Shown in pieces: positions 37,045 to 51,169 of a DNA stretch of 64,000 nt. The notes below the pieces were generated by a model. That model was given only the letters and a program-made list of their open reading frames with translations, did not search any database and was not told where the DNA came from. The position numbers were made by a program, and so were the translations under genes. The stretch covers positions 11,314,303-11,378,302 of the forward strand of contig CM072170.1 of NCBI GenBank assembly GCA_036850595.1, written 5' to 3'. The stretch's first letter is position 1. The number at the start of each line of letters is the position of its first letter. The DNA comes from Rhyacichthys aspro (lineage: Eukaryota > Chordata > Actinopteri > Gobiiformes > Rhyacichthyidae).

Positions 37045-38089
37045 GTAAGAGAGGACACGCAGGGGATGAAGGAAAGCACGGGAAATATTGATGTTTCAGG
37101 AGATCAGGGAATATTCTTAACACTGTGAAGAAGGCAGGAAGACATGGTGGAAAAACAATGTTGCCTTTTATTCAGTTAGCTGCGCTCCTGAAGTCATTAT
37201 AAGATGCACGTGCAGTGATTAGTGTATAATACAGTGCGGGGTAATCCAAACCACTCTAAAGACAACTATAGGAGGTTATTTTGGGAAAGTAAGGTGATTT
37301 ATTCTGGCTCATCTGGCTGAAGGGAAAACGTTTTTATAAATAAAAAGCTTATTTCAGGCATTTCCTTTTAAGGGCTTTATCCCTGCAGTATGTTTGTTTA
37401 ATAGGAGAGAAAGTAGCACAGGCTTTGGTGTGTGTTGTGTGTGTTGTGTGTTTATTACACCACAAGATTGGGCCCGACGCCTGACATTTTACTAACCACA
37501 AATCCCATTTGATCCACTGACCTTGGCCTCAATTCCCAACAGCAGTAAAAATTCACGGTTAGATAATAATAAATCAGTCATGTCTGCATCATCCAAGGAT
37601 ATTAGGTGGTCCACTGCCGCGGCATTAGCTCCAGCACTTTCACTCGCGGCGCCATGGCCAACAGCTCCGGGCACTCCAGAGGATTTAGGGAATTGGACAG
37701 GCGGAATAGAGTGTTGAGTCTGACCAGTGTCCTGCAAGACCTAATGGACTGGCTGACACGCTGCCATGAGCCGGCAGAATGAACCTGAGAACGGGCGCCA
37801 GTGTGTCTGCTGACATGCAACGTGACATGGGTGCTGTAGGAGTAGTAAGACTGCACTAGGCCCAGTTTACACCAAGTAGTATTTATGATATATGAGCTTA
37901 GCAATGGTTGTGAGCTTCCACTTCAGGTTTTGGGAAGCACAGTCAGCTGTATTAATAGTGATGCCCTCCTAGTGTCGGACAAGTTGCTCATGAAACGTGA
38001 AGATAAGTTTTAAAATGCAGGTGTGTTGCCACTAACTAGAACCACATAAATCTCTACCAGATATGGACATAAGGTTTTTCCTGGTATTC

Positions 38090-38260
38090 CGTGCACACTA
38101 ATGGATAATCCTCCAGTCAGTACCCAGACTGGTCCAATATCTGGAGCAGGTCCCCTGCTGCTGCTCAGTAGCTGCCCTTATCTCTTAAAGATTTCCCCAG
38201 CAGCACTGCATGATGAATGGGTTAAATGCTGTGGGGACAATAAAGTATCATTTTATTGAG
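38090..38260 (+). repeat. Possible retroelement tail
   Basis: TGATGAATGGGTTAAATGC, GGGGACAATAAAGTATC and the preceding CCAGCAGCACTGC resemble a recurrent fish repeat that ends in GACAATAAAG. Recognition is from memory of that tail and is tentative. Confidence 0.35.
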
Positions 38261-41200
38261 GGTAGGTTAGAGATGGGAGATTTAGCCTCAAAATTAAATG
38301 ACAATATATAAAGAAATGTTTAGATATAAATGACAAAATTATAAAATTACAGAGCAACACTATTGGATCCAGCAGCTGCAGCATTTATTTGTGAACTGAT
38401 AAAAAAAAAAAAGGTATTTTCTATTTACAACTATTCACAATCTAATGCAAAGTGAGGGTCTAGAGCCTCATACTATCAGAGTGGCATAATTGCTTTTGAT
38501 ACCTGTGTTATGGTAAGCATTATGATCTAACACAAAGGTAATAATTAGAATGGTAGAAATGAGAACTGTTTTCAGATGTTTCAAAACTCCAAACCAAAAA
38601 ACAAGATATATGCACAATATTTCTATGTCTTTTGTGACTTACTCTTTCTACAGATTCAGCAGTTTTAATTCCCAAAGGAAGAGCCATAGGATGCTAAGAA
38701 AAGTGTTATATCTGCGTTTATTTGAGAAATCATGCAGCTTTTGACATTTCTTTCATTGCTGCATTTTTCTTGTTATCACAAGACCAAGCTTTGTTTTCCA
38801 TTTTGTGCTTCTCTCATTCTGTTCCCTTTGTTTTTGTCAAATAGTGATTCTCTATTTACCAATCAGTGGAAAATCACACAGACATGTGTCAAACAGAAGC
38901 AGACATCACCAAAGTAAACACTTTGAGAAATGGGGCCTCTCCAAATGTTGATGTACTGTACTGTTAATGATTCAATATAAGCACATACTAAAAAGGAAGG
39001 CTGCGTATGTTCTGTTCAGATAAAGTTTATTTCATTCTAACATTGGCAACACAAGTCCAACACGATGCTGTGTTCTAACTGCAGGCTTTTCAAAGGTTAA
39101 ATGAGCACATTACCATATTGTTCACACACTACTCGTGTTCACAAATCAGTGAGTACATAAAACAGTATCAGAGCGCCCCTCAGCCATTTTAGAGACGTAA
39201 AGAGAAGAGCAGCAATACTCGGTGGGACTCATTATGCAGTTTTCCAGCTGTAGATAGTTGACACAAAGTAGTAGATGTCTTTACCTCCACAGTCCACAGT
39301 CTGACTCAGTGTAACCACCTCCGACATGTCATCCACCTGAACTGCTCAATATTTAACCACAACACTTCACATACAGTATGGAAGTGGTGTTATCTGTCTG
39401 TGTTAATTGTCATCAGGAATGTTTCTTATGTGAGTCAAGTAATTAAGAGGAAGTGCGTAAGCACTAGGCACATGGGATAGATACAGTTATTCCAAGGCTG
39501 TTTTTACAGTGAGGAGTGAGTGTGGAAATGTTCGCAGAGAGACTTGTAAAAGAAAGCAGTATAGATTATAGAAAGCAGTGTGTTTAAATCAATCATTACT
39601 GTTCTTTAGTTTAATTCAATTTATTTAAAGCATTTGGCTCAGAGCTCAGAGAGTGTGCATTAGATTTGTGGTTTTCTATAGGCTGACGCTTAGAACAGTT
39701 TCTCTGGTGGCACGCAGTGCATGCCCTGAAAGCTTTAACTTTGATTTACAACTGCATTACAATAGACTTGAGTTCCTTTTTCTCTACATGACAAACATAC
39801 GGGAGAGGCTCATTCAGAGCAGGAGATGGGGACAAGAATGTGACAATAGAACATTACCTGGAGAGACCTTTGGGCAAACAACATGCACTGTGCAGCATCA
39901 ACAATTGCCCATAGTCATACTGCAACAATAAAACAGCACATCCACATGTAGTATACTGGCGCTATCTATATAATGTACAACAAGGTGGTTTTGTGGTAAA
40001 ATTATGGCTATTCTATGTTAAAAAGTGACGAGCCATTAATAAGCTTGTGTTGAGAGAAAATGGCTGTTACAGTGCAATGAGGCTTCAGTTTCAACATGAT
40101 GCATTGTTTCTATGAAGTTCATCAGCAGAAGCTGTAACTTGAGTTTTAACAACGTAAAGTTGCTGTTGCAAAAGAGTAACTTTAGCGATGTTTGCTTATC
40201 TTTTGCTGATCCTTCATCTGAGCTCTACCCTGTCTCTGTTTGTAACTGCATGGTTCTGGTCGCTGCACAGAAGCTAAAGGTGAGATGGTGCTGGTTTTGT
40301 GAAGAGTTGTGGCTTTTACTGCAGATTCTACAAACTCATCTTAAAGCCGTCCCTTCACATTCACAACCCTGTGAGTCATTAACAGAGCTGTTAGGATACG
40401 TACAGACACAGGTCTGGGTCAATGCAGATTGTAATTTTTTAAATTTACATTATTTGCCCATCATAAAAAGTAAGGTTTTAATGTTATATTTTGTGCTACA
40501 TTTCGAGACGATGGTGGGGCAAATTAGATCATGGTGGGCTCCCAAGGTTAAGTTAATGGGAAACACTGATGATGAGTCACTATGATTCCTATGAAAGCTC
40601 TTCTGATCTGGCATTAACATACAACCTGTTCTTGGACTAACTCTCTACACATTTACTATTTGCTTGATTAACTGAGGACAAATATATCTGATGATGTTAT
40701 GTCAAGCGTTATTGTTATTTCTATTAAAATCTTGACAGAGCTATCAGATTTCAGACTGAATGCACTGAATGCATCCTAAGAGACTGTCTGAGGACGTATT
40801 TGGAGGTGTCCTGGTTCTCACAATGGAGCAGATGTATTCAGTTTTGTGTCCTGACCCACTTTGAAAAACCTACAGGTGTTTTACAAGTACTTCTTTCACT
40901 GTGGCACCACCAGTTTCTCAAGTGCATCACCATGTCGCTGAGATGTGGTGCACACATGAAATGAGCATATTTCAGTAACACTCCTTGTGCACAAGCCCCA
41001 TCTCAACAGGTTTTAAAGCCTGCTCTGCCTTTTGTCTTTCTCTTGAAATGCCGTTTCTCTGCAGAGAGTTGTATTGATTCAATAAACGCCCCACTAAGGT
41101 TTAATGGCCTTTGCCTGATTCATCTCTGTCCGCTTTGACCAAGAAAAGAGCTGGAATGTCTAATCTATTATTCTCTTAATCCTGTGATTTGGAATGATAT

Positions 41201-41769
41201 ACAGGCTCCAAATGCATATTATTGTGCATTATCTGAAAACCTTTCATCAGCACATTGGAACCACTAGATCTGAGAAATGTGGTGGAAATCCTCCAAAGCT
41301 GCTGTTGTGGCCTTTTTCTAAGCTTTGATATACTTTGATAGAAAAATATATCTACACAGCACAACGTTGCTAATCCCATTATATGATATACACCATACAC
41401 AAGGGATGCAATGATTAAAGAATGGTTTTACTGAGGGTTACACCAGACAAAGAGCACAATATGGAAGAGTAAATTACCAAGACAGCATGCTATATTGAAA
41501 TAACATAGATTAATAAAATGAAGTAATTCCAGGAAAATAGGTGCCTTGGTGCAGACATCTAATACAAATATTACAATATTTAAATCAGTATTAGCGTCAT
41601 GGATGGTTGGACCACCATGGACGCACTGTTTTAAAAAAACAACGCGTACAATCATTAAGTTTACACAGCGTACCTACCCTTTTCAATGCACCAGAAGGAC
41701 AATAAATAATACAAATTAGTCGTTTATTGTAACTGAGGTAAAATGGTAATCAAATAATTAATGGTAATA

Positions 41770-41990
41770 TTAATTTATGTTGCCATCTGACCTTAACCCA
41801 AGACAAACTCGACAAAAATGCCCTTCTTGTTTGATCGCGCTTTCAGCTTGTGATATTTGAAAAAGGCCTTGAGGGAAATGTCTTGTAAATTGGTTCAAAA
41901 TTGCTCTTGGACTCGAGGATTAACTGCTTTGATTTGTGGTCAAAGGTCAAAGTCACTGTGACCTCACTTCTGCTTCGTTAATGGCGATAT
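41770..41990 (+). repeat. Common fish repeat with nuclear-receptor half-sites
   Basis: The words TGGTTCAAAATTGCTCTTGG, ACTCGAGGATTAACTG and GGTCAAAGGTCAAAGTCACT then GTGACCTCAC match a dispersed teleost repeat known to me. It contains TGGTCAAAGGTCA at 41937-41949, one base from the canonical DR1 site, and an AGGTCA/TGACCT inverted pair. Confidence 0.5.
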
Positions 41991-42967
41991 CTGTCAACAC
42001 CTCTCCAGCTTACACACCACTGTCTAAATTACTAGCACTCTTCGATTCCTGTAGTACATGTGATCTGTTATAAGATTACAGTATGGCTGCAGAAATAGCA
42101 GCCTTGAAGTGCCCTGCTGTGACACACACTCCCTCCAGCTGCAGCCCGCAGTCATGCATTCTGACCTCTGTGTAGGAGATTAAAGGAGAGGGTTTTCTTC
42201 CCCTTTGCCTTCAAAAACCAACAACCTGCGCTAAGGAGAGAAGGTGGGAGAGTGAAGCTGCTTCTTCATCCTTATCTCATGACTCAGTTCACAAACTCAC
42301 AGAAATCCATCTTGTCCTGCTCAGGGCAGTTTGATTTCTCTCGACCAATGATGTGGCAGCACTGGCAGTTATGGGTGTGTTTAGGATTGACAATAACACA
42401 ATCATTGCCGTTGCTCTGATTGGACACAAATGACCCGGTGATAGGTGATAACGCACATGTGGTTCATTCAGTGACCTACCAGGTATTCATTTAAAGTACC
42501 TGCCCCTTGCAGAGACTGTCTGTGGAAGCCCTCCCAGATGGTTCTGTGTGTCAGACTTTGGTCACATTATCTAAACTCATTTGCATGAAATTTGTGATAA
42601 TTGTCACCTACGTCCTGTCTCACTCCTCCAGGGGTATGATACAGCAAAAATGCAATTGAATGTGCACAATAAACCCTTTTGATGTTCACTTTACTTTGTC
42701 TCATTTTCATCCTAAAAGGTTCAGACCAGAATGGATTGTGAGACGTGATTCTATCTTCATCCTTCAACAGGAGGTGGGAACAGAGGTGTCACAGAGGCCA
42801 GATTGAACTAGACCAGGACTATGAATGAGACAGCTCAGCGTCACATGATATCAATGAATATGAGGTGTGTGTGTAGCAGTAAATGCAGATGCACAACTAA
42901 CATGTTACAAGAGTATTGTCTTTAATGCAGTTGAGTCATGTGCTTTTAGTTTTAATTTAACCAATAG

Positions 42968-43298
42968 CAGTGGCTCTCTTCACTTTAAGTAGCACCATAG
43001 AAAATATTTATCTTTCCAAGCACCACCTTTGTGCCGATACAGAGCTATGTCATTTTAAAGTTATATATAAACACTTACCTATCTACCTTTATGACTGTTA
43101 TGAAATGAATTTAGTTTGCTGTGCTGCTTCTTTGAAATCACATTTTGAATCCTGCAGCTTTTAAGAGTCCAAACATTTATCCACAAACATTAGTAAAGTG
43201 TATTGTAGAAAAGTTGCAGCAGAAGTCAATAGTTCTAAATTCTGAGATTCTCAAGTACCACCACAGAGAGCCAGAGTACCACAGTTTGAGAACCACTG
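42968..43298 (+). mobile_element. hAT-like non-autonomous element, copy 1
   Basis: The element starts CAGTGGCTCTC and ends GTTTGAGAACCACTG, the inverted form of the CAGTGGTTCTCAAAC ends typical of many hAT elements. The 331-bp interior is shared with 53326-53559. A short frame coding LVCCAASLKSHFESCSF is kept in both copies, but I do not recognise it as a protein. No exact 8-bp target duplication remains. Confidence 0.7.
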
Positions 43299-45714
43299 AC
43301 CTAGAACTGTTCCTGCTTTGTTTCTTACTTTTGAGCTTGATATTTACATATGTAGCCAGTTGACTTTTTATGGAGCGCCAGGACACACCATGTTGACAGA
43401 GAGCTAATGGGATGGGGTAATGATAATAGAAATTCCCTCTATGCCACAGAAAGTAGCATAAAAGAGCATGTGGACTGTACTGGCCTCACATACAATAAAG
43501 AACACCATATGCGGAGTACAATATACACACAATGGCCTTGATAAAACCTGGCAAAAGCATTGACATGAAAAATGCTTGTGAAAATATAAATGTGACAATG
43601 TGAATTCAGCTCCAGCCTTGACAGTTGTACAATGAGCAGCAGAGAGTGGTCAAAGACCAGAGCCTGTGTATGCTCTCTGTCACTTCACTGAGAGGTGAGG
43701 CCACAGCATGATACAATACCCTTTTCTGCTCCTCTGTTCAAGTCGTGATGAATGGATGTTTCTTTGTCACATGAAGGGGTTTCCAAATCAGTGACAGTGT
43801 CTTCTCACATCCCTGCAGTGAACTTGAACGTCTTTGTGACAGATGACACATGGAAAAAGGCATGCAGTGACTGTGAATCCAGTGTTATACAGCATATACA
43901 CAGGCTAGACGGCAACATACAGCATAGAACTCACACTCGTTTCAATTTCAGGCAATTTTCACATTAAAAAATTGCATGTTTTTTTCACCTGCATAAAACA
44001 TTAAGCTTGGAGAGACCATTCATAACATCTGTCAAGCCATCTTCAAAAGCATGAAATCTGCATTTATCAGTGCGTTCCCTATTCGTACCATTTGCACGTG
44101 CTTGTTATTCCACTGTGCAGCGTTCCAGTAGAAATGTCATTTTATTACCACAGCTTTCCTCATTTCGTAGGCATATGTGTGTCAAATCAATTAAAATTTC
44201 AGTTGAATTCCTTCCAGACATTTCTGCTGAATTTCAAATCACCAAAAGTTTGATAGGAGCTATTTAATCTGAAGGGACACGAGAGCTTACGCTGTCATTA
44301 AATCTAAAACGCAGCCATGCTCCAGTTCACTGCACACATATTGTTCTGTTTCTGATAGGTCCAGCTCCCAATATGAGCCCTTGTCACATATTCGTGGAAT
44401 CGCTCGCTGATATCCTATTTCTCATTTAGCAGTAAATGACATACCGATCTCTTGGATCATTTCAATTCAGCTCAAAGCTTCAGCTCTGTCCAATGGATTT
44501 TTTAAGCCGTCTCTCCACTGCTAACTGGGGGAATTTATCCTCTGGTTTGGCTGTGCTGTGCGCCTCCGGAAAAGTAATGGAAATGGTGACATCTTTGAAG
44601 ATATGACTCTGTGCTCCTCTGTGTTTGTGAAATAAATTCACTCAGTTCACCATGAAATTGGTCCTTGACCTTGGTTTCTATATTTGATAAACTGCACAAA
44701 AATAAAAGCATGTTTTAGGACCACTTCATGTAAATTTTTTATGATCTCAAAACAGTTTGTACAAAATGATTTCTTATGAAAGCAAAGTCAAGATCCTTGC
44801 TTTAATACTTAAGAAAAACATGAAAAACAATATTTGAAAATGCTACCAGACAATAGATAGAGGTTCAGTTTGCAATATAGACCCTGCTACCCACAAGGCC
44901 TGAGCACTGCTGTGACTCACTACTCCATCTAGTGGTACATACTGATATAACAGGCCTTGTAAGACTTGTGTCAGTTGTTAATTAGTGTAATTGGGATTTG
45001 CATGTATTTCAGTGTTTAACTCTAACTCAAGAACTCATCTCATTTTTCAGTCATCATCTCACATATACTTTTTTAAAATTTGCTTGGCATTTCTCACCTC
45101 AACTCATTTATTAAACAGTCTTGCCTTGGTTTTAACCCAGTCCCAAAAGCTTTGTTTTCATTGGAGCAGTAGGTACACCGGGTCAGTATTGCATATTTTT
45201 AAAGCATCCTTAATAAATGTACCGGACTGACTTCTGTGACCCCTCGGTGTGGTGTGCTTTTTTGGAGTGAATTAGACACTGCCGTTGATTGGAAGACTGC
45301 TACTATCTCAGTTAAAACATGTCTCAAATATCTCTTTAAAGGCACATTTTTGTCTCGATCATGACCTTGTCTCAGTTACTGTGGTCTATAAATTCTAGAC
45401 GTCTAGACAGATGTGGTAAAACTTTATCTTTATCTTTTTATTCTTATGTCAATAGGTGAACTGTAAAGAACGTCTGTGGTATGTGGTCAGTTTCAAGGAT
45501 TATGTGAATATAAATATGTTTCCGATATATTTGATGTCTCTTTGCAAGTGTTATTTGCATTTCAGAAGAAATTCTTTATGCTAATGGTGCTGATTCAGTT
45601 CTTTCAAACAATGGCTGTCTGGTTACAGTCTGACTAAAGGTTCCATAGTGACGAGCAAGCAGCGTATCATCTTAACAGCACGCCTCTGATGTGTTGTACA
45701 ATGCCAGATGAAGG

Positions 45715-45910
45715 CACCCCATTCCGAAACCAGCAGGAGGTATGATCTCCCTCGCCGGCATGGGATGGAGCATTAATGAAATTCCCATTCAGTCATATTC
45801 GCCGCCTTCATCTTTTAATACGAGCTGCCCTTCTTTTTTTTCCACATATTAATAAACGCACCGCACATCATTCAAACTGTCACGTGCGGGGCAAAAGGTT
45901 GAGTTCAATG
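45715..45910. promoter_or_regulatory. Candidate conserved non-coding element in intron 2
   Basis: This is a low-repeat stretch with mixed composition (CTCGCCGGCATGGGATGGAG, CATTAATGAAATTCCC, ATTAATAAACGCACCG). The homeodomain-type ATTAAT words next to GC-richer sequence resemble developmental enhancers. Conservation is untested. Confidence 0.25.
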
Positions 45911-47821
45911 GAAGGTAAGAAGGAAATGGTGGAACAGAGAAGAGAAGACAGACCAGAGCTGGGACTTTTGGGTTTTTCTTCGTGTCAGGGGTCTTGTAGT
46001 GTGGAAGGCAGTTGGCAGCGATCTCATTGGCATCTGGCGAGCAACTCGGTCCTCGTGTTACGTCTCCAGGAAGGGGTCTGGGCGGATTGGTTGTCGACAC
46101 CCTCACCATCTGTCCACGCCGTCTCAAAATGGAGGAACATCGCCTTCTTCTTAAACCTAAAAAAATCCAATCTGTTTCATGATATTTTTGTCATATTTCA
46201 CTTTAAATAAGGAAGAGAAATAAATCATTGCAGTGCTCAAAACTTCAACAGTGCCTCTTTTATCTTTGAATCAATGGAGGCTCTGAGTATGAAAAGGTAA
46301 ATAAGGATGATAGATGGCTTTGTGATGTGCTGTGTTTTCTTCTTGTAATATCAGCCCTTCAGAGATGATTATATGATTTAAATTTTAGGGGCTAGACATG
46401 ATGATTGTCCATCAGTCTATTGGATTTAGATGGTTTTTCGATTTGTTTTTCAAAACTAACGCCTCGACAGAAAAGCTGTTTTATTTTTTTTCACTCTGTT
46501 TTTATTCTAGTCTTTCAATACATTGCAATAACATCTTTTCATATGAATATGCAACACAGCCTTGTCATTTCAAACAGCGCTCACTTGATGAAAAGCTTTG
46601 TGGCTCCATGAGGACAATTGTATTACTGTGTCGAGCATTTCTGAGCAGTGAATAGGCATATTGTTTTTATGCTGAGCCATAACGTAATAGAATGCTGCAG
46701 TCATAGAATAAGCTATAGTTGTTTTTATTTCATAGGAGAATAAGTTGGGTTTTTTTTATTACAAATCAAATCGCCTGTCTGATTTCTTCTCTCTACAACA
46801 TCCTGTGCACGCACCCTGATGTGAATACTAACATGATATGTAGCGTTTCCCTCGTGTAGGCTCATTACACCATCGCAAATAGAAAAGCTGTCAACAAGGC
46901 GAGCGGCAATGAAAAGAAAATAACAAATATTTTGTTCATTAATTCGCAGATGGCGGTGCACCTTCACAGAACGAGTGTAATGCATATTGAGGAGGACTGA
47001 GAGACAAGGCTCTTATCAGTGCGATCACAGTGGGAGTGACGGAGTGGGTCTCTGAGGGGAGTGTGCTGGACCTCATAGGGCTTCAGTCTCTGTGTAAATC
47101 ACACTCTTCAATAATGGCGCCATAAAGCCTGCCTCTTTTTTTTTTTTTCTTTCAAAGCCGTCCACTGGTAGCTCTTTATCGCACTGTCTGATAACTTCTA
47201 AAGCCTTAGACAGCGACCAGACACATGTGGGGCCAAGGGCTCCGGCTCTGGCATAACTTAACATGACCATCACCTTCACAGACAGAGCATAAGAGGAAAC
47301 TGGTGCTGCATTCAAATGCAAAGGCTGAAAAACTGAACTTAAACCAGGATGGCAGATGAAATGAATGCAGATAATGTCATTATTTTTTAGAATAAATACA
47401 TTAATAATGCATCTGTATAGTACACAATTACACTATGTCATCCTGTGGTAACATTAACCCCAAATAGAGACTTCCCCTTTTGAAGAGAAACAGCTTGAGA
47501 CGGATCAATTTTGAGAGTCAGAGCCTGACTGTTACACAGAAGTGTCTAGAAGGGCTTCCATAGTGTTTACAAAGGGCAGGTACTCTTGGTGAATACCTAG
47601 TAGGTGATTGGATGGATGTTAGGATCACAATTCATTATCAGTATTTTGATCATTATTATCATTATAGAACACCTTGTAACCTGTATTCCTAATATACTGT
47701 ATATTTTGTGCCTTGACAAATCTCTCTTTTTAAAAGACTTAGCCCAAAAATATTCTCAAAATAACGACCATACCATCTCAAAAGACAGGTTCTTTCTTCC
47801 AAACTTGACGGCTTTGATAAT

Positions 47822-47918
47822 CTCTACTTGTAAACAAATATGGCCCGGTGACAGTCCAGTTGCACAGAGAGGGATGTGCGCCCTCTACTGGCTAAAAGTT
47901 ACACAGGGCTGCTTTAAC
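47822..47918 (-). repeat. Dispersed repeat with CTCF-like core, inverted copy
   Basis: The minus strand reads GTGTAACTTTTAGCCAGTAG, then AGGGCGCACATCCCTC, matching the repeat at 9259-9352. CCAGTAGAGGGCGC at 47878-47891 (minus) is a full match to CCASYAGRKGGCRS. Confidence 0.7.
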
Positions 47919-50349
47919 TATATGCTAAGGAAGGTCTGTTACTTTTTCTGTACAGTTTAGCTTTAATCAGAAAGGGAACACTTACAGGTTGCTTTGTTGT
48001 TTGTAGCATGGGTCCAGTTTTCCAACAATGCCCCTTTTATTCTTTATACATTTATTGATTAATGCAACTTAATCTATTTTTATTTTGGCCCGACATTGTG
48101 ATACCCCACATTTCTATCCAGGTTGTAGACAATAAAGCGAGGGCAAAAATTCAAAGGATGAGACTTTACACAGTGAAGGTAACATGGTGTGTCTGTCTGT
48201 TTCTTTTACTGCATCACCAGTAAACAAAATAGTTATTCTTTCTGCTCCCTGAACAAAAAACACAAACAAAAGACACAAGGGCAGGCAGTAAAAGCTGGAG
48301 GTCACTAATGTTATTCAGTATTATATCAAATGAAAAACTGCTCCTGATTCCTGATGAATTTGTGCACAGTTGACAAGAGGGAAGCTTTTTGTGATTCCAC
48401 TGCTGTAAATGCCTTGAAAAGTTAATTTTGTGCTGTATTGCATCTTTAATGCCACTTGCTCATTAACTTTGCTTATGCATTCAGCCACATAATGAAATTC
48501 CCTTTGGTTGCAAACTAGTTTTTTCTTTGTGAATTCTCTTTACTTTGCGCGGCTGCAGAGCAAAGCAATCCATGTCTGTAATCTTAAATGCTGTCTTTTT
48601 CTTGACATAATAGTTGAAAAGAAAGCGCTGTCATTTGACGCGGTGTGGTCAGTGCTTTTGTGCGGGTTCGCCACTTTTTGTGACAGCGTGCACCGGGGCA
48701 AATATTAGCATTCCTCAGATCTCCAAAAACCGTCAAGAATTACCATAAACTTTTGATCGTCTTGTTGTCTATGCGCCCACTGTTTGATCTATTAAATAAG
48801 ATGATAACGGGAAATGACATAATCTCTTATCTAACTTAATGTTTGCTCTCATTTTCTCTACAGCCCATACAGATCTATTAAAATTCATGTCGGCCCACAT
48901 GCTGCGTTCATGCTCACAGGCGTCGGGGCATGAGGCAATGACCTGACACTGAAGTAATCACAAGTATGGGGCTCTTATTGTAGCAAAACTATTTATTAAT
49001 CTTAAATTCAAAGCTTTAAATACAGACAATTCATTTGCTACAGTTCTGCCTTGACACATTTAGATGTAACTAGAAGCTTAGGCTCATTTATAAATCTGTC
49101 GATCACTAACTTCACTGAAAACTCTAAAACACTTACATTTTTTCTTTTGTAATGATAGGCCTATGTGCTAACTCTACATACTGCTGCTGTTTGTGTTTGT
49201 GCATCCTAATTCTTTTTCTATTCTATACAAAGAATAAGTCTGGTTCCTGTTGATTTCAGTTGGATTTCCAGGAGGCGGGACATATAGACACAGGTTAAAC
49301 AACCTCTGAGTGCAACTGAATCTACAGAAATAATTATAAAAACAGGGTTTAGTTCCAACGTGCCATTTTAGATGAAGGTTTTGATTGCTTTGGTAGGATT
49401 GATTTAGTTAGAAATCACTAGACTAAAAAAGTGAATGGGGCTGTGAGGCCAGGATATAAATATGTACAAAATGCAACATGAAAAATGTGGATTATTAGTA
49501 AATTGTCCAAGTGTTACATTAGAGTGTAAAAGCATAAATCAGAGCTGAGCCTCTGAGCAGCCTCTGGATCAGGAGATAGCTCCAGGCGCAGACCCCTCCA
49601 GCAGTGAGCTCATCTTCTTCTTCTGCTCTATCGGTTCTATCTGCGTCTCCTCTTTCTCTGCATCTTTCTCCTAAAGTGTGCTCAGTGAAATTGGAGCCAA
49701 AAAAAAACAGCCTTCTTTGCTTTGTTATCTGTTCCATGTGTCTGAATGTATGCTGTCTGAGTGTAGGTCTTTGTTAATCAAGTGTTGTCTTTCAGTTTTG
49801 ACTTTTGTGTCTAATGAAGGCTAGTGTCTGTTAGGTTTTGATGAGATGTTGAGAAGGAGGGAATAGTTTTACTAAATTGCAACGAATTTGCAAACAAAAT
49901 ATGTGTTAGGTATTTTATAACGCTGCCAAACAAGTGCTATTTCGCTTCTTTAAACTAAAGCACGGAAGTTTAGTAAAACAGTCAATCACAGCCTGTTGTT
50001 TCATCTTTTGATATTTCTGCTGGTGTGACATTCAACAGTGAAGGTTGTCCCTCGGAGGTACGCTGACTATGGAAATAGCCTCACTATTCTGTTACAAACA
50101 GAGCACGGTGTTGATTTACCAGGGTTTGTTGAGGGTTTTTTGAGGATTTTTGTTTATTTTGTCGTGCACAAAGAACAAATTATGTACTGCTTTACTGATA
50201 TCAGTGATATTGGGAACCTTGCACAATATCAACTAAACTAATCCACAAGGGAAATTGCTTTGTCACAGTAGCTCAGTTACAAACACACTCGTGGACACAC
50301 AAAATAAAATAAAGAAGTCAAAAATCAATTGGTGAAATAATCATTAGTT

Positions 50350-51025
50350 AGTAAGTAAAATTTATTTCTAAAGCGCTTTTCACAGATAAAAATCACAAAG
50401 TGCGGTACAAATAGGTGTTAGTAGAAACCATAGTAACAATACAAATTTTATAAAAATAAGCAACAGAAGTAAAGGCCCATCAACCAAAAGCTTTTTCAAA
50501 TAACAGCGTTTTCAAAGAGTACACAGATTCAGACAGAGGTAGGGCTTTCCACAGTCTGGGGGCTACAGACTGAAATGATAGGTCTCCTCGAGTTTTATAA
50601 CCAGTCTTTGGGACCATAAGCAGATTTTGGCTAGAAGACCTAAGCGTGCGGCCAGAAGAGTATGTGGTGAAAAGCTCCAGAATATAGTGGGGGCCTGTCC
50701 ATTTAAGGCTATGAAGGTCAGTACCAAAATTTTAAAATCAATCCTGAATTTTACAGGGAGCTAATGGAGCGTTGATGGAACTGGGGTAATATGTGACCTT
50801 CGAGGGGTCCCTGTTAAAAGTCTGGCAGCTGAGTTTTGAATTTGCAGTCTGTTAAGAGCACACTTATTAAAACAGGTAAAAACAGAGTTGCAATAGTCAA
50901 GCCGCGTCGATACAAAAGCATGAATAATAATTTCCAGATCTTTCTTAGACAGCACTCTACGAATTTTGGAAATGTTTCTAAGGTGATAAAGCTAAGATAA
51001 AGAAGTTGCAGCCCTAGACTTTGCA
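50350..51025 (-). mobile_element. LINE 3' fragment (L2/Rex1/CR1-like reverse transcriptase end)
   Basis: On the minus strand the frame reads HLRNISKIRRVLSKKDLEII, HAFVSTRLDYCNS, LNRLQIQNSAARLLTGTPR, then RSHITPVPSTLH followed by TAG where the family has Trp, and resumes LPVKFRIDFKILVLTFIALN. A later frame gives APRLWKALPLSES-like sequence. This is the conserved C-terminal part of an L2/Rex1-type reverse transcriptase protein. The 3' tail GTGAAAAGCGCTTTAGAAAT ends with TTAC-like repeats near 50350. It is 5'-truncated and dead. Confidence 0.8.
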
Positions 51026-51169
51026 TGTTATCCCATGTGCTGTGTTCATGTGCAAAAAGAAGTCAGGGCTCCAAAAGTAATAAACAAGCAGACCTAGGAC
51101 AGTGGGCAGGTTTGAAAAGTGGACAGTGCTTCATTTTCTGCATGTTTTTAAACGTGGTCAGACAACACA

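Noticed and set aside
40112..40585. 157-codon open frame on the + strand in intron 2
   Set aside because: No family motif, ordinary AT-rich composition, no splice context and a length that can arise by chance in 64 kb. Not annotated as a gene.
45776..46210. 144-codon + frame and an overlapping 92-codon minus frame
   Set aside because: Both follow from a GC-richer stretch; no recognisable domain on either strand. The region is better explained as possible non-coding conserved DNA.
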